Of a stretch of DNA of 64,000 nt, positions 39,188-51,406 are shown in pieces; within the stretch, counting starts at the first letter, position 1, and the number at the start of each line of letters is the position of its first letter. Where the stretch lies: the NCBI GenBank assembly GCA_021613535.1, contig CP075494.1, forward strand, positions 11,842,001-11,906,000, written 5' to 3'. The notes below the pieces were generated by a model. The model ran no database searches and was not told the DNA's origin. It saw only the letters and a program-made list of their open reading frames with translations. Position numbers and translations under genes: made by a program. Source of the stretch: Adineta vaga. Lineage: Eukaryota > Rotifera.

Positions 39188-41315
39188 TTTAAATCATTTA
39201 TTTAAGTTTGAAAACGATTAATAGTAATAATAATTGCTCTAGAAAATTGTATTAAATGTAACTATAAATGTAGTCCATCATTTCAAAAGAAAGTATTATA
39301 TTCTTTTATCTTAGTAGAATGACAGAATATACGAGATATTCTTTATTGAATTCCTTTAACCTTAGTAGTACGAAGAAAAAAAGACGCGTAATTACATTCA
39401 TATATTCTTTCAGCTTGGAAGAAAATCGAATCGAAGGAAAGGAAGAAAAAAAACGTGTAACGAAGAAAAATATTCTGCGTCGACCTTTACGAACGACGAT
39501 TATTCTTTTCCCTCTACTATCTGACTTTATTATCCAAAAATTGTAGATTTGAATTCATATTGCATGCATAAATATGAACTAATTAAATAAAATTATTCAT
39601 GCAAATTATTTGTAGTTTCTTGAAAAAAAGTTCTACTCTTTTATAAAATTCCAGAAATTAGTTCTGAAGTACGTCAGAGAACGCCGACTTATTCATAGCA
39701 CATCCATCTATATATAGAAAATGTAAACTAATAAAAAAATGACATTGTATTATGAAGTTTATGGATTTTTCATAATTCGAAGATTCTTTCTAAAGAAAAG
39801 TCAGTGTTCGTCAGAAATTTGAAAACTGTAAGAAGTCCATAGGAAGATACTCCGTATTCGGATCTTTCGGAAATAATATCAGTTTTAGCTAAAATCTTTC
39901 TTTTTAGCTGAAAAAATCGATGATTTTTATAATCCACTTTTTGAAAAGCACGTTTTCTTATTCAACTAGACTGTCAATTTTAGTGGAATATTTTTATTAC
40001 ACATGTGGTCTTCTGAACTGCGCAAAAGAATAATAGAATTCTGAAAACCTAGTTATGTGGTGCCCTCTATCGTGACATGGCTGTTTGATAGAAACACACA
40101 GGAAAACGTAGCATAAAATGGGACGAGAAATTCTGAATTTAAATTAAGCTCTTTTCTGCTTTTTGTTTGTTGGTTATCTCCACGACATGTTATCATTTAA
40201 GGCTGAAAGTTCTACTGTAAACCTTTACAATACAGCCTCAACATATCCCGAAAATTTCACCAATTTTGACTGAGTAAAAGAAACTCAGGACTCGAAGGGT
40301 TAAAAGAAGAATAACTTTAATAGATAAATCTGATAGACTAGCGTTCGTGTTGTTATTATCTTTTTTTCGCTCTCTGATGACCTCGTTTTTACATTCTTAA
40401 GTGTGCGTGAGTTAAAAATAGAACCAGATAGATTTCATCATGTGAATTTAGTACGATGATATTCGTATTGAGAAAACATGAAATTCTTTCTAAAATATAT
40501 TTAAAATCAACTACATGATTATAAAATGTCATCAGAAAGCACATCATCGAATGAATTTTCTTTCTGGCGGCAGATTAAAAGTATTTATAAACAGTAACCG
40601 AAAAACGTGTAGAATCACGTGAATGAGTGTGACCGTTTTTCTTTTATTCATGACCTACCTCATAAAAGTTTTCCATGTGTAAAATAGTTTCCAGATGAAT
40701 AAGCAAGGCTTATATAGCCGTTAATTAACGAATCAAAAATTGACAATTAAACTATCGAAAAGCAAAAAAAAATGAAATTATCCTATATAGAATTATCCAT
40801 ACAATCGGATCGAATTTTGTAAATATCTCTTTTATTTCTATATACTCAAAAACTCATTTAATCGTAGGTTAATTTAATGTTTGCCTACAGCCGAAGAAGT
40901 CAATTTTTTTGAAAGCATTATCAGATCGTAAGTTATAAAGTTCAAAAGGACTATTACGTAATGAATTCCCAAGATTTATCACAAAAAGTAGTCTAAAAGC
41001 GTTCTCCTATGTTGATATATAACGAGTATAAAATTCATTACATACCCTATTCTGGTACTTTTGAACAAAATATCATCGACACATCAGTACATATTATCTC
41101 AATTTCAGAGAGTATTTTATTTCATAATCTTGACCATATCATTGAATCTTTTTTCACTATGTAAATGTCCTCGTTGAATATATAATCTAGAAAAACGAAA
41201 TATTTCACAACATACATATAGAAACACAATAAAAAGAGTTTGAATAATAATCTTCAATCGGTTCATATTCGACCAAGTATTCTGTTTTGTAAAGAATCAA
41301 ATCAATTTCATATAT
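39188..41315. other. Intergenic region between nuclear receptors 3 and 4
   Basis: About 2.1 kb, the longest gap in the receptor cluster. I find no zinc-finger or LBD relic and no RNA gene. The open frame at 39319-39546 is Lys/Arg-rich noise. Confidence 0.5.
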
Positions 41316-42737
41316 TTATAAAAGACTTTGCATTAATGTCGATAATTTTGTTATATCAAGATGATTATGAATGGTTAAACGAAGTTCAGATATTAATTTT
41401 TCTATTTTCATAATACTATTGACATATTGTAGATATAATTTTAATGATTTAGGTAATCCATAATGATCTAAAGAATACTTCCAGAATAATTCATTGTAGA
41501 TACTTTGAGCTTTGTAGATATTTAATGTATTGAAATTAGTCGATGAAGATTTTGAAACGAAATCGTTAGAAAAGAGAATAATTAAAAAGAAAATGATCAT
41601 TATTTGACCATCGATCTGATGAATTTCATTGAGATCAATACGAATTTGCTTTATTTGTTGATGAAATTCTTTATTGATTGTTTTGATCCAATCTGTTTCC
41701 AAAAATATTGGATCATTTGTATAAGGTTCGTGATAGTTTACATTTTCTGCATCATAGATAACGATAGAATGTAAGAAAACAATTGCTAAAGTGTTTAGTT
41801 TAACTAAATGAACTTGTTCATCGATAGTTAATTGTTGAAATTCACATATATGTTTGAAATAAGTTATCAAACGCATAGATGAAAGTAAGAGAGGTATGGA
41901 AAACAAATCCATTGTTGATCCAATTGATTGAATTGATGGATATTTTGATATGCCAATTATCTGATTTAATCTTACTGCTTTTCTATAAGCATTTTGAAGA
42001 TGTTTGATCTTGTAAACATCAGTTTTAGTCAAATAGTTTCGTTTGAAAATTGGCGATACCGAAAGAATTCTTTTGTCATGAGGTATGATCTAATGAAAAG
42101 AAACGAGAATAAAAATGATCTTATCAAGTAAATTTATACTTCATTTTTTTCAAATTCTTGATATTCTCTCAAACGACGATTTTCTTCAATTCTTCGTCGT
42201 TTTGATTCTTTTCTAAAATGAATTTTAGTTTCTTTCTAATTATTTCATCAAGAAATAGAGCAACAAATCTTACTCTGTTTCTGTTAGAATCCATTCTTTA
42301 CGCATACCTAAATATAAATGAGATCATTCTATCAATATATTCATTTGATCTTACCTGCAACAAAACATTTAGCTAAGCGACATTTTTTACATCGTTTTTT
42401 CTCATCAAATCTTGTATTACAATGGTTGTCTTGCGGACATTTCAATTTTCCCTATGAAAATCTTCTATACAAACAAACAGTGTCTGGATTAATTCGAATC
42501 ATTACCGGTGCCCTAAGTGCATTACGACGAAAGAATGCTTTACAAGATTCACATGAAACTGCATCGAAATTATAACCTAAAAAAAGAGGTGAATATCAAA
42601 ATCATTTATTTTCTCAAGCATTTACCATATGCAACATTCCCACAAACAACACATGTCAGATCTATTGTACGATTTTTTTTTGTAAGTTTTCTTCGTCGAA
42701 CATTGGGTTGTTCATGCAGACGATTTAATGGTTCCAT
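41316..42737 (-). CDS. Nuclear receptor 4 of cluster, HR96/NR1J-like
   Basis: The start at 42737 gives MEPLNRLHEQPNVRRRKLTK. Zinc fingers: LTCVVCGNVAYG plus YNFDAVSCESCKAFFRRNAL, then GKLKCPQDNHCNTRFDEKKR and CKKCRLAKCFVAG. T-box: MRKEWILTETE, followed by KRRRIEENRRLREYQEFE. The LBD exon begins within the hinge and has LLSSMRLITYFKHICEFQQL, IDEQVHLVKLNTLAIVFLHS, YDAENVNYHEPYTNDP and final helix ITKLSTLMQSLL, ending at 41316. It is the most divergent LBD of the four. Conserved intron positions in the DBD (after the first-finger Gly and after RNAL plus two or three residues) show common descent by tandem duplication. Confidence 0.86.
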
Positions 42738-45663
42738 CTCATTACTACACACAATGATTTATTAAAATATAATCTAGTAATATAATTAAGAATGTATTCA
42801 ATTGATTCCTGAAAAATATTTCGCTACGTAGAAATCACATCCTACAGATAATCATCTCGTCATTTGATTTAATATACAAATCCTTCGTTATTTTAAATTT
42901 GCTATTTCTACTGGTAAGAACTAAATATCATTTTGATGAGCTAGTCAAGCATATCCATGCAGTAATCAACATCGTTTGTACACCTATAAATATTAAATAT
43001 CAATAAGAAAATAAAAGCATGCTTTCGTTTGACATTCGAGTTTTCTTTATCTAAAATAAACAAAAAAACATTTATGTATCATGTCTTGAATGCATGAGAA
43101 ACACACAATATGGTAGTAGTTCAGACAGTTGAATCAGAATATATATTCAAAAAAAAGTCAATGCATGCCTCTGTAATTGTGTCGAGTTTGTTCTCCTTGG
43201 CGGCGCGAGGCCATATGGAGATAGCATGATCGTTGGAAGAATCGAACAAAATGTTTTTTTGATCTTTTTCTTTCTATATTTAGCCTTGGACAAAATTGGA
43301 GCACTAAGTACGTGAAAAGAACTTAAATAAAAACTATGCTGATTAACCTTGAATTTACTGTCAATATTTTGTTAGTTTTCACAAAAAATGTTTCATCGCC
43401 TAAAAACATACTCTTCAGGTCAAGAAAGTTGATAATAAGTCGAGCAAATAATGTAGAATATTGTAGAAAAAATGCAGTGATTTTTATAGTGGTCTCAAAA
43501 AAAAATGTGATAGGATGTCTAATGAATGGATGGTCTGCTTTACTTGTTCTTTCTAATTTCATTTCAGTCAACAAGAACATATATACTATCATAGAACAAT
43601 CGTTATTAAAAGCAGAAAATAAGTTTTCGGTACTTAATTTGAGAAAACTGAAGTCTATTTCTCATTTATTAACAGCAGAGAATTCATACCGAAATATTTC
43701 TGTTATTAAACTCGTAAAACTAATTGATCATGATCTATACCTTGAGATTTCATCTCTTGAAGAAGAAGAAGAAGAAGAAGACAAGAGAGTCTATTAAAAA
43801 CGTAGATATATATATGCATAATGTAACTCGTTGAAAGTCTTTTTTTCTCAAGATTTATAAATGAGAATACATCAACTAAACAATCAGTATATTTTCTCGT
43901 TAAGTTTGTCTGAAGAAGGATTTATATGCGGTAGTTGAGAAGATATGGTTGATCACTGTCTTAATGAGATGGAAAAGAAAGCAGCTACGTTAAAGAAACA
44001 ACGAAGAATGAAGAGAAGAGTATTATATTTTAGTTGTAGGTACTTTTAGAACTATCTGATATTTATAACTATTATCATCATTGTCAATCATGCGAATCTT
44101 TAGACTTACCTGACTATTTCTTAAAAAAATCAATCTTTTGGAAACAGTGGAGTAAAGAGATTTTTAATGTATATCACAGTATTATTGAACTGAAGCGTAC
44201 AGGTTGTGTTACGCACGATATCGTTCTCATTTTCAATTCGATCATCTTTAACCAGTTAATTTCAGAAACGAGACGTCTGAATAGTGATCTATCAAACGTA
44301 AAATTGAATATCTTAATCATTTCTTAATAGAACCAAACATCTTGTTTTGACACAGCTTCATTCAAGCATGCTAAGCTGTCAGATTGAGAGAGCACGCGGC
44401 TTAGAAAGCAGAACTGCATTTTCCAGTTTATTTCTCATCATATCTTTTCATTGATCAATCACGACCTTTTGTGGGGGAAGCGGAATGGATCATCGTCTTA
44501 TTTAAATTACATATTCTTGTCGATGTTTTTCTTTACTTCATTGATCAGAAAAAGTTTTCGCCATTGAAAAACAATAATCCTATTATTTGTTTGCATAATT
44601 TTGCGCATCAAACGCACATCCCTGCTGAAAGTGTCATATTATTTCATCGGTTATAACGACCTAATTACTTAAAAAACCATATACAAAATTTATGTTTGTT
44701 CACAAGGTTTGAAAGATGACATGTTGGTTTATTGAATTTTAATATTTGCAGAATATATTAAAATATTTCATTTTTATCAGAGTATATAGTATTCGATATA
44801 TTATCAACACACTTTATATTCTTCGACCTACACCCTGAAAACATGCTCTATATATTTTTCATAAAGTTTACCCTCTGATTGTTCTTGATAACTAGAAGAT
44901 TATCCCTTTATCTAAACATAATAAGTTTGTTAAACTTATCGTCGGTATCATAGACGACTTCATGTGTTATACGCAACTAATAATTCGTGTTTTTTCGCAT
45001 CAACTTCGGATTTTTATAAAACTATTGTAAACTCACCTCAAAAATATGCTGCTTTTGAAAAGAGAACAATTCTATTCTATTTAACATTTAAAATATGGGA
45101 CATACAGAAATTTAATGAGCTGCCATCTATCGTAATTGATTTGTGTATAAAAAGTCGATCTTATTTGTTTAAGTTTCTAATTTATATTGATGTCTTTCAA
45201 GATAAATTAATTGTAAATGAATTTGTTTTAATCATGGTTTCAATTTTAAATTTTATTGGTTTGGAAGTTCGTCAATCGTTAATCTCCAATGAAGAAGACT
45301 GACTACCGGCCGTATGGTATGAAAGAAAGAATTCTTTCGAGTTTTTATTCTTTCTTTTACCGTTTTTTTCTTCTTTTTTTTTAATACTGTTTGTTCAACG
45401 TAGGCGTTCGATGGCAACAGTCATGTTCCGCCGCCCAAAATTTTCGTCATTCTATCTGATGAAAAATTGCTGTTTTAAAATGAATACTGAACATTTCAGT
45501 TTTCTTTAATATTTAAGTATCAACTTTTTCTTTTCAGTCTTCAATTAATGAACTCATTCGATTTTCTACAAATCATAATCGATAATTGATTTCACAAAAG
45601 ATGTCATTAATAACTTCACATATATGATTCTTTTTTTAGATTTCTTCCTTCGTTGTCAAGTAG
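42738..45663. other. Intergenic region with unexplained open frames
   Basis: About 2.9 kb. It contains three longish plus-strand open stretches (43336-43797, about 44038-44328 and 44934-45302) that resemble no family I recognise. A GC-richer patch around 43195-43225 is unusual for this DNA. No nuclear-receptor zinc finger is present here, so I do not call a fifth receptor. Confidence 0.4.
44934..45302 (+). CDS. Unidentified open frame, possible exon or relic
   Basis: An open frame of about 120 codons with no good ATG near its start; an AG acceptor at 44952-44953 could precede it. It includes SPQKYAAFEKRTILFYLTFK, ELPSIVIDLCIKS and LIVNEFVLIMVSILNFIGLE and ends in an acidic tail. Its helical, Ile/Leu-rich composition without low-complexity runs looks more protein-like than nearby open frames. 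It matches no family I can name. It might be the last exon of an undetected gene whose earlier exon is the open stretch at about 44038-44328, although that stretch ends in its own stop codon. Confidence 0.22.
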   Translation, partial: TYRRYHRRLHVLYATNNSCFFASTSDFYKTIVNSPQKYAAFEKRTILFYLTFKIWDIQKFNELPSIVIDLCIKSRSYLFKFLIYIDVFQDKLIVNEFVLIMVSILNFIGLEVRQSLISNEED

Positions 45664-46557
45664 ATGGACGACAACAATAACAATATTTTTGATGTTCTAG
45701 AATCGGTTTGTTATTCAGATAGTCTTTCATTATTCACTGATCTTTTTCTTCTTTTTAATTGTTTTAAAGCCATATTCTTCAACAAACTCAAGCAATGATA
45801 CACAAGTGAAATTATCTACGAATATGCATTCGATTCGTCGTTCTCATCTTCCGTTGATGAATGCAGGCAATGGAATGTATACATCTTCACCTTCCTCATC
45901 TTCACCTTCATCACCTGGTGAAGTTCAACGGCAAAGACGAAGAGTAACGAAAAAAAACTGTCCTTTCTAAAATAAATAAATAAAAAAAATTTCCACATTA
46001 GGATCGAGCACTACATGGTCTTGGCTTTGCTAATCCTGGTCCAAAGAATCTAGTCAATGTGGCAAGTGTACCACCGAGACGTCTAAAAACTCGTCAACCA
46101 TCAACACAAGAAAAGCCTTGGTAAATAAATTCCACTGAATCTATTTTTTCTATGAGAAAAACTATGGAGAGATTTTATCAATCAAATGTTTAGTATTGTC
46201 TATTCCATTTCTCCCAAAATGAAAGATGTTTGAATACAATCCACATTTAGTTTTACAACTTACAAGATTCAATGATTCTATTTTAGTACAAGTAAACAAT
46301 TGTATGATAAATCAGGATTACTTCTATCTGACCAAACTGATCGGTGTGATTGTAATCGTTATAAATGTCCCGGATGTTTTGTACCTTGCACGAACTGTCA
46401 ATCACCGAAATGTGGTCTCGAATGTCGTATGTATTTGATGTTCTTTTTTTCTATAAAAAAATGTTGAATTCAATTTGTTTCTTTTTTAGGCAATCTTCGA
46501 ACTTATTCGTATGAATATCGTTTATATGGTACTAATAAAGAAATAACTCAGCAATAG
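45664..46557 (+). CDS. ARL14EP-like (ARF7EP domain) protein
   Basis: Five exons. The start at 45664 gives MDDNNNNIFDVLES, then a Ser-rich exon, then RALHGLGFANPGPKN, which matches the conserved ALxxLxFxNPG block of ARL14EP. The C-terminal ARF7EP domain is cysteine-rich: YDKSGLLL, RCDCNRYKCPGCFVPC, CQSPKCGLEC and a final RNLRTYSYEYRLYG exon, stopping at 46555-46557. Human ARL14EP links the GTPase ARL14 to myosin 1E and its domain is also found in chromatin-associated proteins. The metal-binding-like cysteines are retained. The family's CRCNRxW turn reads CRRNLR here, so one cysteine is lost. The next gene starts 168 bases downstream on the same strand. Confidence 0.8.
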
Positions 46558-46724
46558 ATCAAAATCAATACATCTCCTTTCTCGTCTTCTTTTTCTATAT
46601 GTATATATTCATAAGATTAATCATAATTACTTTATATGACATTATTGTACTTTTTTCTCTTTATGTTCTCGAAATCTTCCATATGTTTTTATAGCTCATG
46701 TTGAGTTTATTTCTAGATTAACTT

Positions 46725-48454
46725 ATGCTCGTGCGGAAAACGCAGAGTAAAAAGAAATCAACAACAGGTGGAGCTGCTGTTCTTCCATTAGACAGTAGTT
46801 TAACATCAATAGAATGGCTACCAAATATGCAAATAGGAGAAGGTTCACCATCAATCTCAAATATAACAGAACCATTAACATCGAATACATCATTACCAAC
46901 AACACCTATCAAACACTCATTACCTATAACTAATAATTTTCAACAAAAACTTGAAGCCATCGAAGTAGAAATACCAACTACAACTGTTAATGATAATATG
47001 CACGTCAAACCACCTTTCAGTTATGTCACATTAATTCGTCAAGCTATACAAAGTACAAGAATGCAACGAATGACATTAAATGAAATCTATCAATGGATTG
47101 TTGATTCTTATCCGTATTTTCGCACAGCACCACCTAAATGGAAGGTTAGATTTTGAAATATGATTCGACTAAAATCGCTTTTTATTTTAATCAAAATATT
47201 TTCTTCTAGAATTCTATTCGTCATAATTTATCATTAAATAAATGTTTCAAACGACTTCAAAGAAGTACCAATGATCCTGGAAAAGTATATCATATTTTTT
47301 AATTTATTATTTACTTAAAATGATTATATTTATATTAGGGTTCATATTGGGCAGTCGATGAATCATCGGATACTAACAATCAATTGAATTCTCGTAAACG
47401 AAAAGTAAGAATATATATATATGTTCTCATCAATGAAAAATTCTTATCACAATCTTATATTCAGCTCGAAGAAATACAACCGTCACCTCATATATTACCA
47501 TTATCACCTGGTGGTTTAATTCAACAACCACATGGTTTCTATACAAATAATAATCCAATGATATGTGGAGATATTTCTAGTGTTGGAGGACAATCATCAT
47601 CAACAGATGAATCAGATTCAACTATGTCTCTTGCTAACAATGTAAGTTCATTTTTATTTCTTATGATCTTCTCTTATCTATTTTCTTTTCCTAGCAATCT
47701 TTACTTCCATGGGATGGTTTAAATATTGACTTAACTGCATCATTCCGTCGATTTCGTGAGCAAGTTTTAGATGCTCCAAATCTATTATCGACAACAAATC
47801 TCGGTATGATCAAACGATATACTCTTCTGTTTTCTTATTATATCTGAACTTGAAATTGTCTTCATAGATCTCTCATCTGCCAATCCACATAATACAACGA
47901 CTTGGAGTCATGATCTATTTCCTAATGGAGAAACGAACAGTTTTTTTGAGAGTATCAAACTTGCATCAAGTGGAGAAATCAATTGGAATGAAATTGATGT
48001 TAAACCCTATTGCGGTAAAACTCATAAATATAGTTTAATTATTGAAGAAAATTTTCCATTCTAGAATTTCTTGATGGTTTTCGAACAAATTCAACATTTC
48101 AACCACAAGATCGTAATAAATTAATTAATCTTGCATCATCACTTTCATCCTTTTTTGATTATACTGGAATTACTAATTTAGCGCAATCAAGAATTGCAAG
48201 TAAATCTATAAAATAATATAATTCGATTGAAAAAATTTTTTGTTAATAATTGTATTATCATCTAGATGAATCATTTTCTGGTAATCGATTACCAACAATA
48301 TCTCAAAGATTAACACCAGAACCAATGCATAATGTAAAAAAGATCTTCTTTCTCTCTTTCATATTTTCTCAATATTTTTTTACTTTAACAGACGAATTCA
48401 CTTCCAGTTGTCATCGAAGAAGAACCAACGTTTGATTGGGATTCGATTACATAA
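46725..48454 (+). CDS. Forkhead transcription factor, FOXJ2/3-like
   Basis: A multi-exon gene starting [20 protein letters not shown]. The N-terminal [16 protein letters not shown] matches the SSLTSIDWLPQL motif that marks FOXJ2/FOXJ3. The forkhead domain spans three exons: [40 protein letters not shown], the recognition helix [15 protein letters not shown], then [13 protein letters not shown], followed by a basic SRKRK stretch (nuclear localisation). The rest is Ser/Asn-rich, with a likely acidic activation end ([12 protein letters not shown]). It is a nuclear DNA-binding regulator. An AG acceptor 12 bases before the ATG (TTTCTAG, ending 46716) suggests a 5' UTR splice or spliced-leader addition. 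Assignment to FOXJ2/3 rests on the N-terminal motif plus the GSYW wing. Confidence 0.9.
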
Positions 48455-50343
48455 GATTTATCGATCATTGAATCATGTATAAATACATATATATATATGT
48501 ATATAGAGAGAGAGAGACAAAAGAGAATGCACGACAATTCTTTTCCGTTTATGTTTTCAAAAATTTATTTATCAAAATTCATTTTTCCGTCCAAAGAGAG
48601 AAAGAAAACGAAATGCTATTCGAATGTTCAATGAAACTAATCATTCCATTTCTTTGTACACATATGCTTAATCAATGCAATATAATTTTTTTTCTCCTCA
48701 TATTGTACAAATGAAAAAAGAAAATCAAAATAGCTAACATACCGATATGTTTTATGTTTTTATTTTATTCCCATTTCATTACATACATTGTGTTGGGTTG
48801 TTGTTGTTGTTGTTTTTTCTTTCTCTGTAAACAGTGATCGGCCGGTGTGTGCTTATTGTAATCACTTGTCGTACTAAATCAAAAAAGAAAAATTTGTTTG
48901 TATACACCATCATACATATGTAGATTGTTTTGATCAAAATAAATCAATAAATATTATTCCGTTTGTTTGTGTTTGTAATTAACGAATTATGATATATCTT
49001 TATTGTTCTTCATTCAATGAAATTTTTACTTCGAAATAGAATTACTAAGGTTAAAAGGTGGGTGATAATACTTTCATTTAGAAACTCTTCTAATTTCTTT
49101 TACTCCAACGACATTTCATGACAATAGACTATTTATAAGTATCACCGACGTTTATGTAGTTGTACGCAAAGAAAATGATGATGCTATTGAAATTCAAATA
49201 TTTTGTTCTCATTAACAGATAGTTTAATTTGAAAAAATTTATGAAATTATTCTTGCAGAAAATAAAAACTAATGATTTGATTGAAATATGATAATGAAGT
49301 AGTTTCGTCATTCATTGTGGATGAGTGAATAGACAGTTAGAGTGGTAAAATAAATCTCTTTTTTTTTTCTAATGCTTTCTTCATTAACTCTACCTTATCA
49401 GGCATCAAAATTTGACAGTCTAAACATGTCATATCATAACCTGGTCGTCAGTCATTTGATAAAAACATATTATGGGTCAATTGATTTCATCCAAATATAA
49501 TTTATGTTTTTTGTTGAAAGAACTGTGTAAAAATGACTTATTAGCCTGTATTCGATTGACTCAAAGAATAGTAAACATTGAAAAAAACGAAGATATTTTT
49601 GTTCAGAAACTATATACAATCTATTCTTAGTTCTCATTACGTTTAAAGTATAGAATAATTCATTGAACTGCTGAAGACTCCGCCTTTTTCCGCTTTAACA
49701 TTGTCGTTGACGTCACCTTTCACTCCTTAAATTTGTCGCACACTATGTCATTGTAATCCTTCTCTTGACAACGAAGATTTTTTTCTACATGATCAATCAG
49801 TTTGATCCTTTTCATGATTATTCAATTTCAATTGTTCATAATTATAAAAGAAGAAAACTGTAAAAACTAAGCACATATATAAATCTGTTTAATGTAGCAT
49901 AGATGAAAACATTGAAGATGATTAATGATTATCTCTGTTGAAAAAATATATTCTTCATTTCGATGGATACATATCAACATATTTCCTTCAAGCTATAGAT
50001 TTAATTAAAAAAGAAAAGAAACTAATATTTCAAGATTGTAGTGAATCTGAAGTTTGTACTTGTTTCGACATCATGTGTAAATGAAATCTTTTTCATATCT
50101 ATATTTATCAACTCATTTTTCTTTGGAATAAATTGTTAAGAATTTTTTATGTATATATATACATAATTGAGTATTTGATCATGATAAAAAAAAGAGAAAT
50201 ATCCATTTGAATAGATTCACAAAATGAATTTGTGAAGAATATCATTTTGTTAATGCGACATAGAATTTGTTTTATTTATTGTGAAAAAAATGTTTTATGA
50301 ATTATGGACGAAAAGAAACAATGAGGAGAAAGCGATGGTTGTT
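48455..50343. other. Convergent intergenic region, FOXJ / cysteine-rich gene
   Basis: About 1.9 kb of AT-rich DNA holding the FOXJ 3' flank (TA/GA repeats near 48485-48515). I see no further gene. Open frames at 48475-48714 and 49129-49311 are low-complexity. Confidence 0.5.
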
Positions 50344-50954
50344 TTATTGTAATGATGGAATTTCATTGTTAAGTACTTGAGTGTAAGTTCTCCAAAAACA
50401 ACCTTTATCACCTCGTGTAGCAGCGCCTTGTCCATAGATTTTATCAATCTAATAAAATTAGATAAAATCGCGATGAAAAGAAAAGGTTCATTGATTTCTA
50501 ATTTTACCGTTTCGATTGGTTTATGAGTACAACTGTTAGCACAGTCGCACATTGGTCCACAATTATCTGCAGCCTTCTTCTTGCGCTAAAACATAGAGAT
50601 CAAAATGTGGAAAAAACTTTTCCTTAAATCTTTTCTCACCATAGTAACTGGATAATCTTCGACACATTTGTAACAAGCCTCGAGACAAGCTAAATCTTCA
50701 AGATATCTAGATGATGGTTCATTTGACATTGGTACAACTGATGATAAACCTTGTTGTTTCTGTCCGTCTATACTATAAATTGTATTAGTTTCTGTATCGA
50801 TTAATTTACCCATAATATTTCGTATAGTACGTTGTTGATCATTACTTCGAGAAAGTCGATTTAAATGATGTCTGTTCATTTTGACATCATTCGTAGTAAA
50901 AGCCCAGTTCACGCCAGCAAACACAATAATTGAGAGAAAGAAGAAGCTGACCAT
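50344..50954 (-). CDS. Small secreted cysteine-rich protein of unknown family
   Basis: Three exons encode about 165 residues. The start at 50954 gives a signal peptide (MVSFFFLSIIVFAGVNWAF). A polar propeptide-like stretch follows (RHHLNRLSRSNDQQRTIRN and on). A compact C-terminal region carries eight cysteines: CLEACYKC, then NCGPMCDCANSC, then GCFWRTYTQV, ending EIPSLQ at 50344. Exon joints (M|RKKKAADN and ET|IDKIYG) keep frame with standard GT-AG ends. The layout fits a secreted peptide or hormone-like factor with four disulfides. I do not recognise the family. Dibasic RKKK sits between the first and second cysteine groups and could be a processing site, but this would split the disulfide unit. 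Confidence 0.7.
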
Positions 50955-51241
50955 GTTGTTAAATTAGTTCTAATCTAAAGATATGATGTCAGAGAAATTT
51001 TTTCTAGTACAGATATCAATATGAAACTAGTGACGTTAAATATAATTGTTAAATAATGCGAATATATAAACTAAATCATCTGTCAAGAACTAATTTGTTT
51101 TAGTGAGATTATTTCAAAAGGAATAAAGAAGTGATTGCTGATTGTGAAGAGTAAAAAGATAACAGACAGTTAGTAGTTGTTTCGATTATTACAAAAAACA
51201 TTTTTCTAATGTCATTTATGATGAACTCACCAGTAATTTTT

Positions 51242-51270
51242 GATGGATGGTTGGATGGATGGATGGATGA
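51242..51270. repeat. GGAT microsatellite
   Basis: Tandem GGAT units with one interruption, in the intergenic region. Confidence 0.75.
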
Positions 51271-51373
51271 GTAGATGTGATGAGAATGAAGTTAAAGTGA
51301 GCTTTAAAAGAGAAGAAATATATCGCATTAATTTTCTCTTTTTCTCTCTTATTGATGAGAGGATCTATTAGAG

Positions 51374-51379
<6 letters not shown>

Positions 51380-51406
<27 letters not shown>
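51380..51406. repeat. GA dinucleotide repeat
   Basis: About thirteen uninterrupted GA units in the intergenic region. Confidence 0.85.

Noticed and set aside
43195-43225. GC-rich patch (GGCGGCGCGAGGCC region) as a possible CpG promoter or RNA gene
   Set aside because: It is too short, no gene starts just downstream, and no stable RNA structure is evident by eye.
45664-48454. A single forkhead gene spanning the ARL14EP-like exons
   Set aside because: The first five exons end in a stop at 46557 right after the ARF7EP domain, and the FOXJ N-terminal motif starts from its own Met at 46725, so these are two genes.
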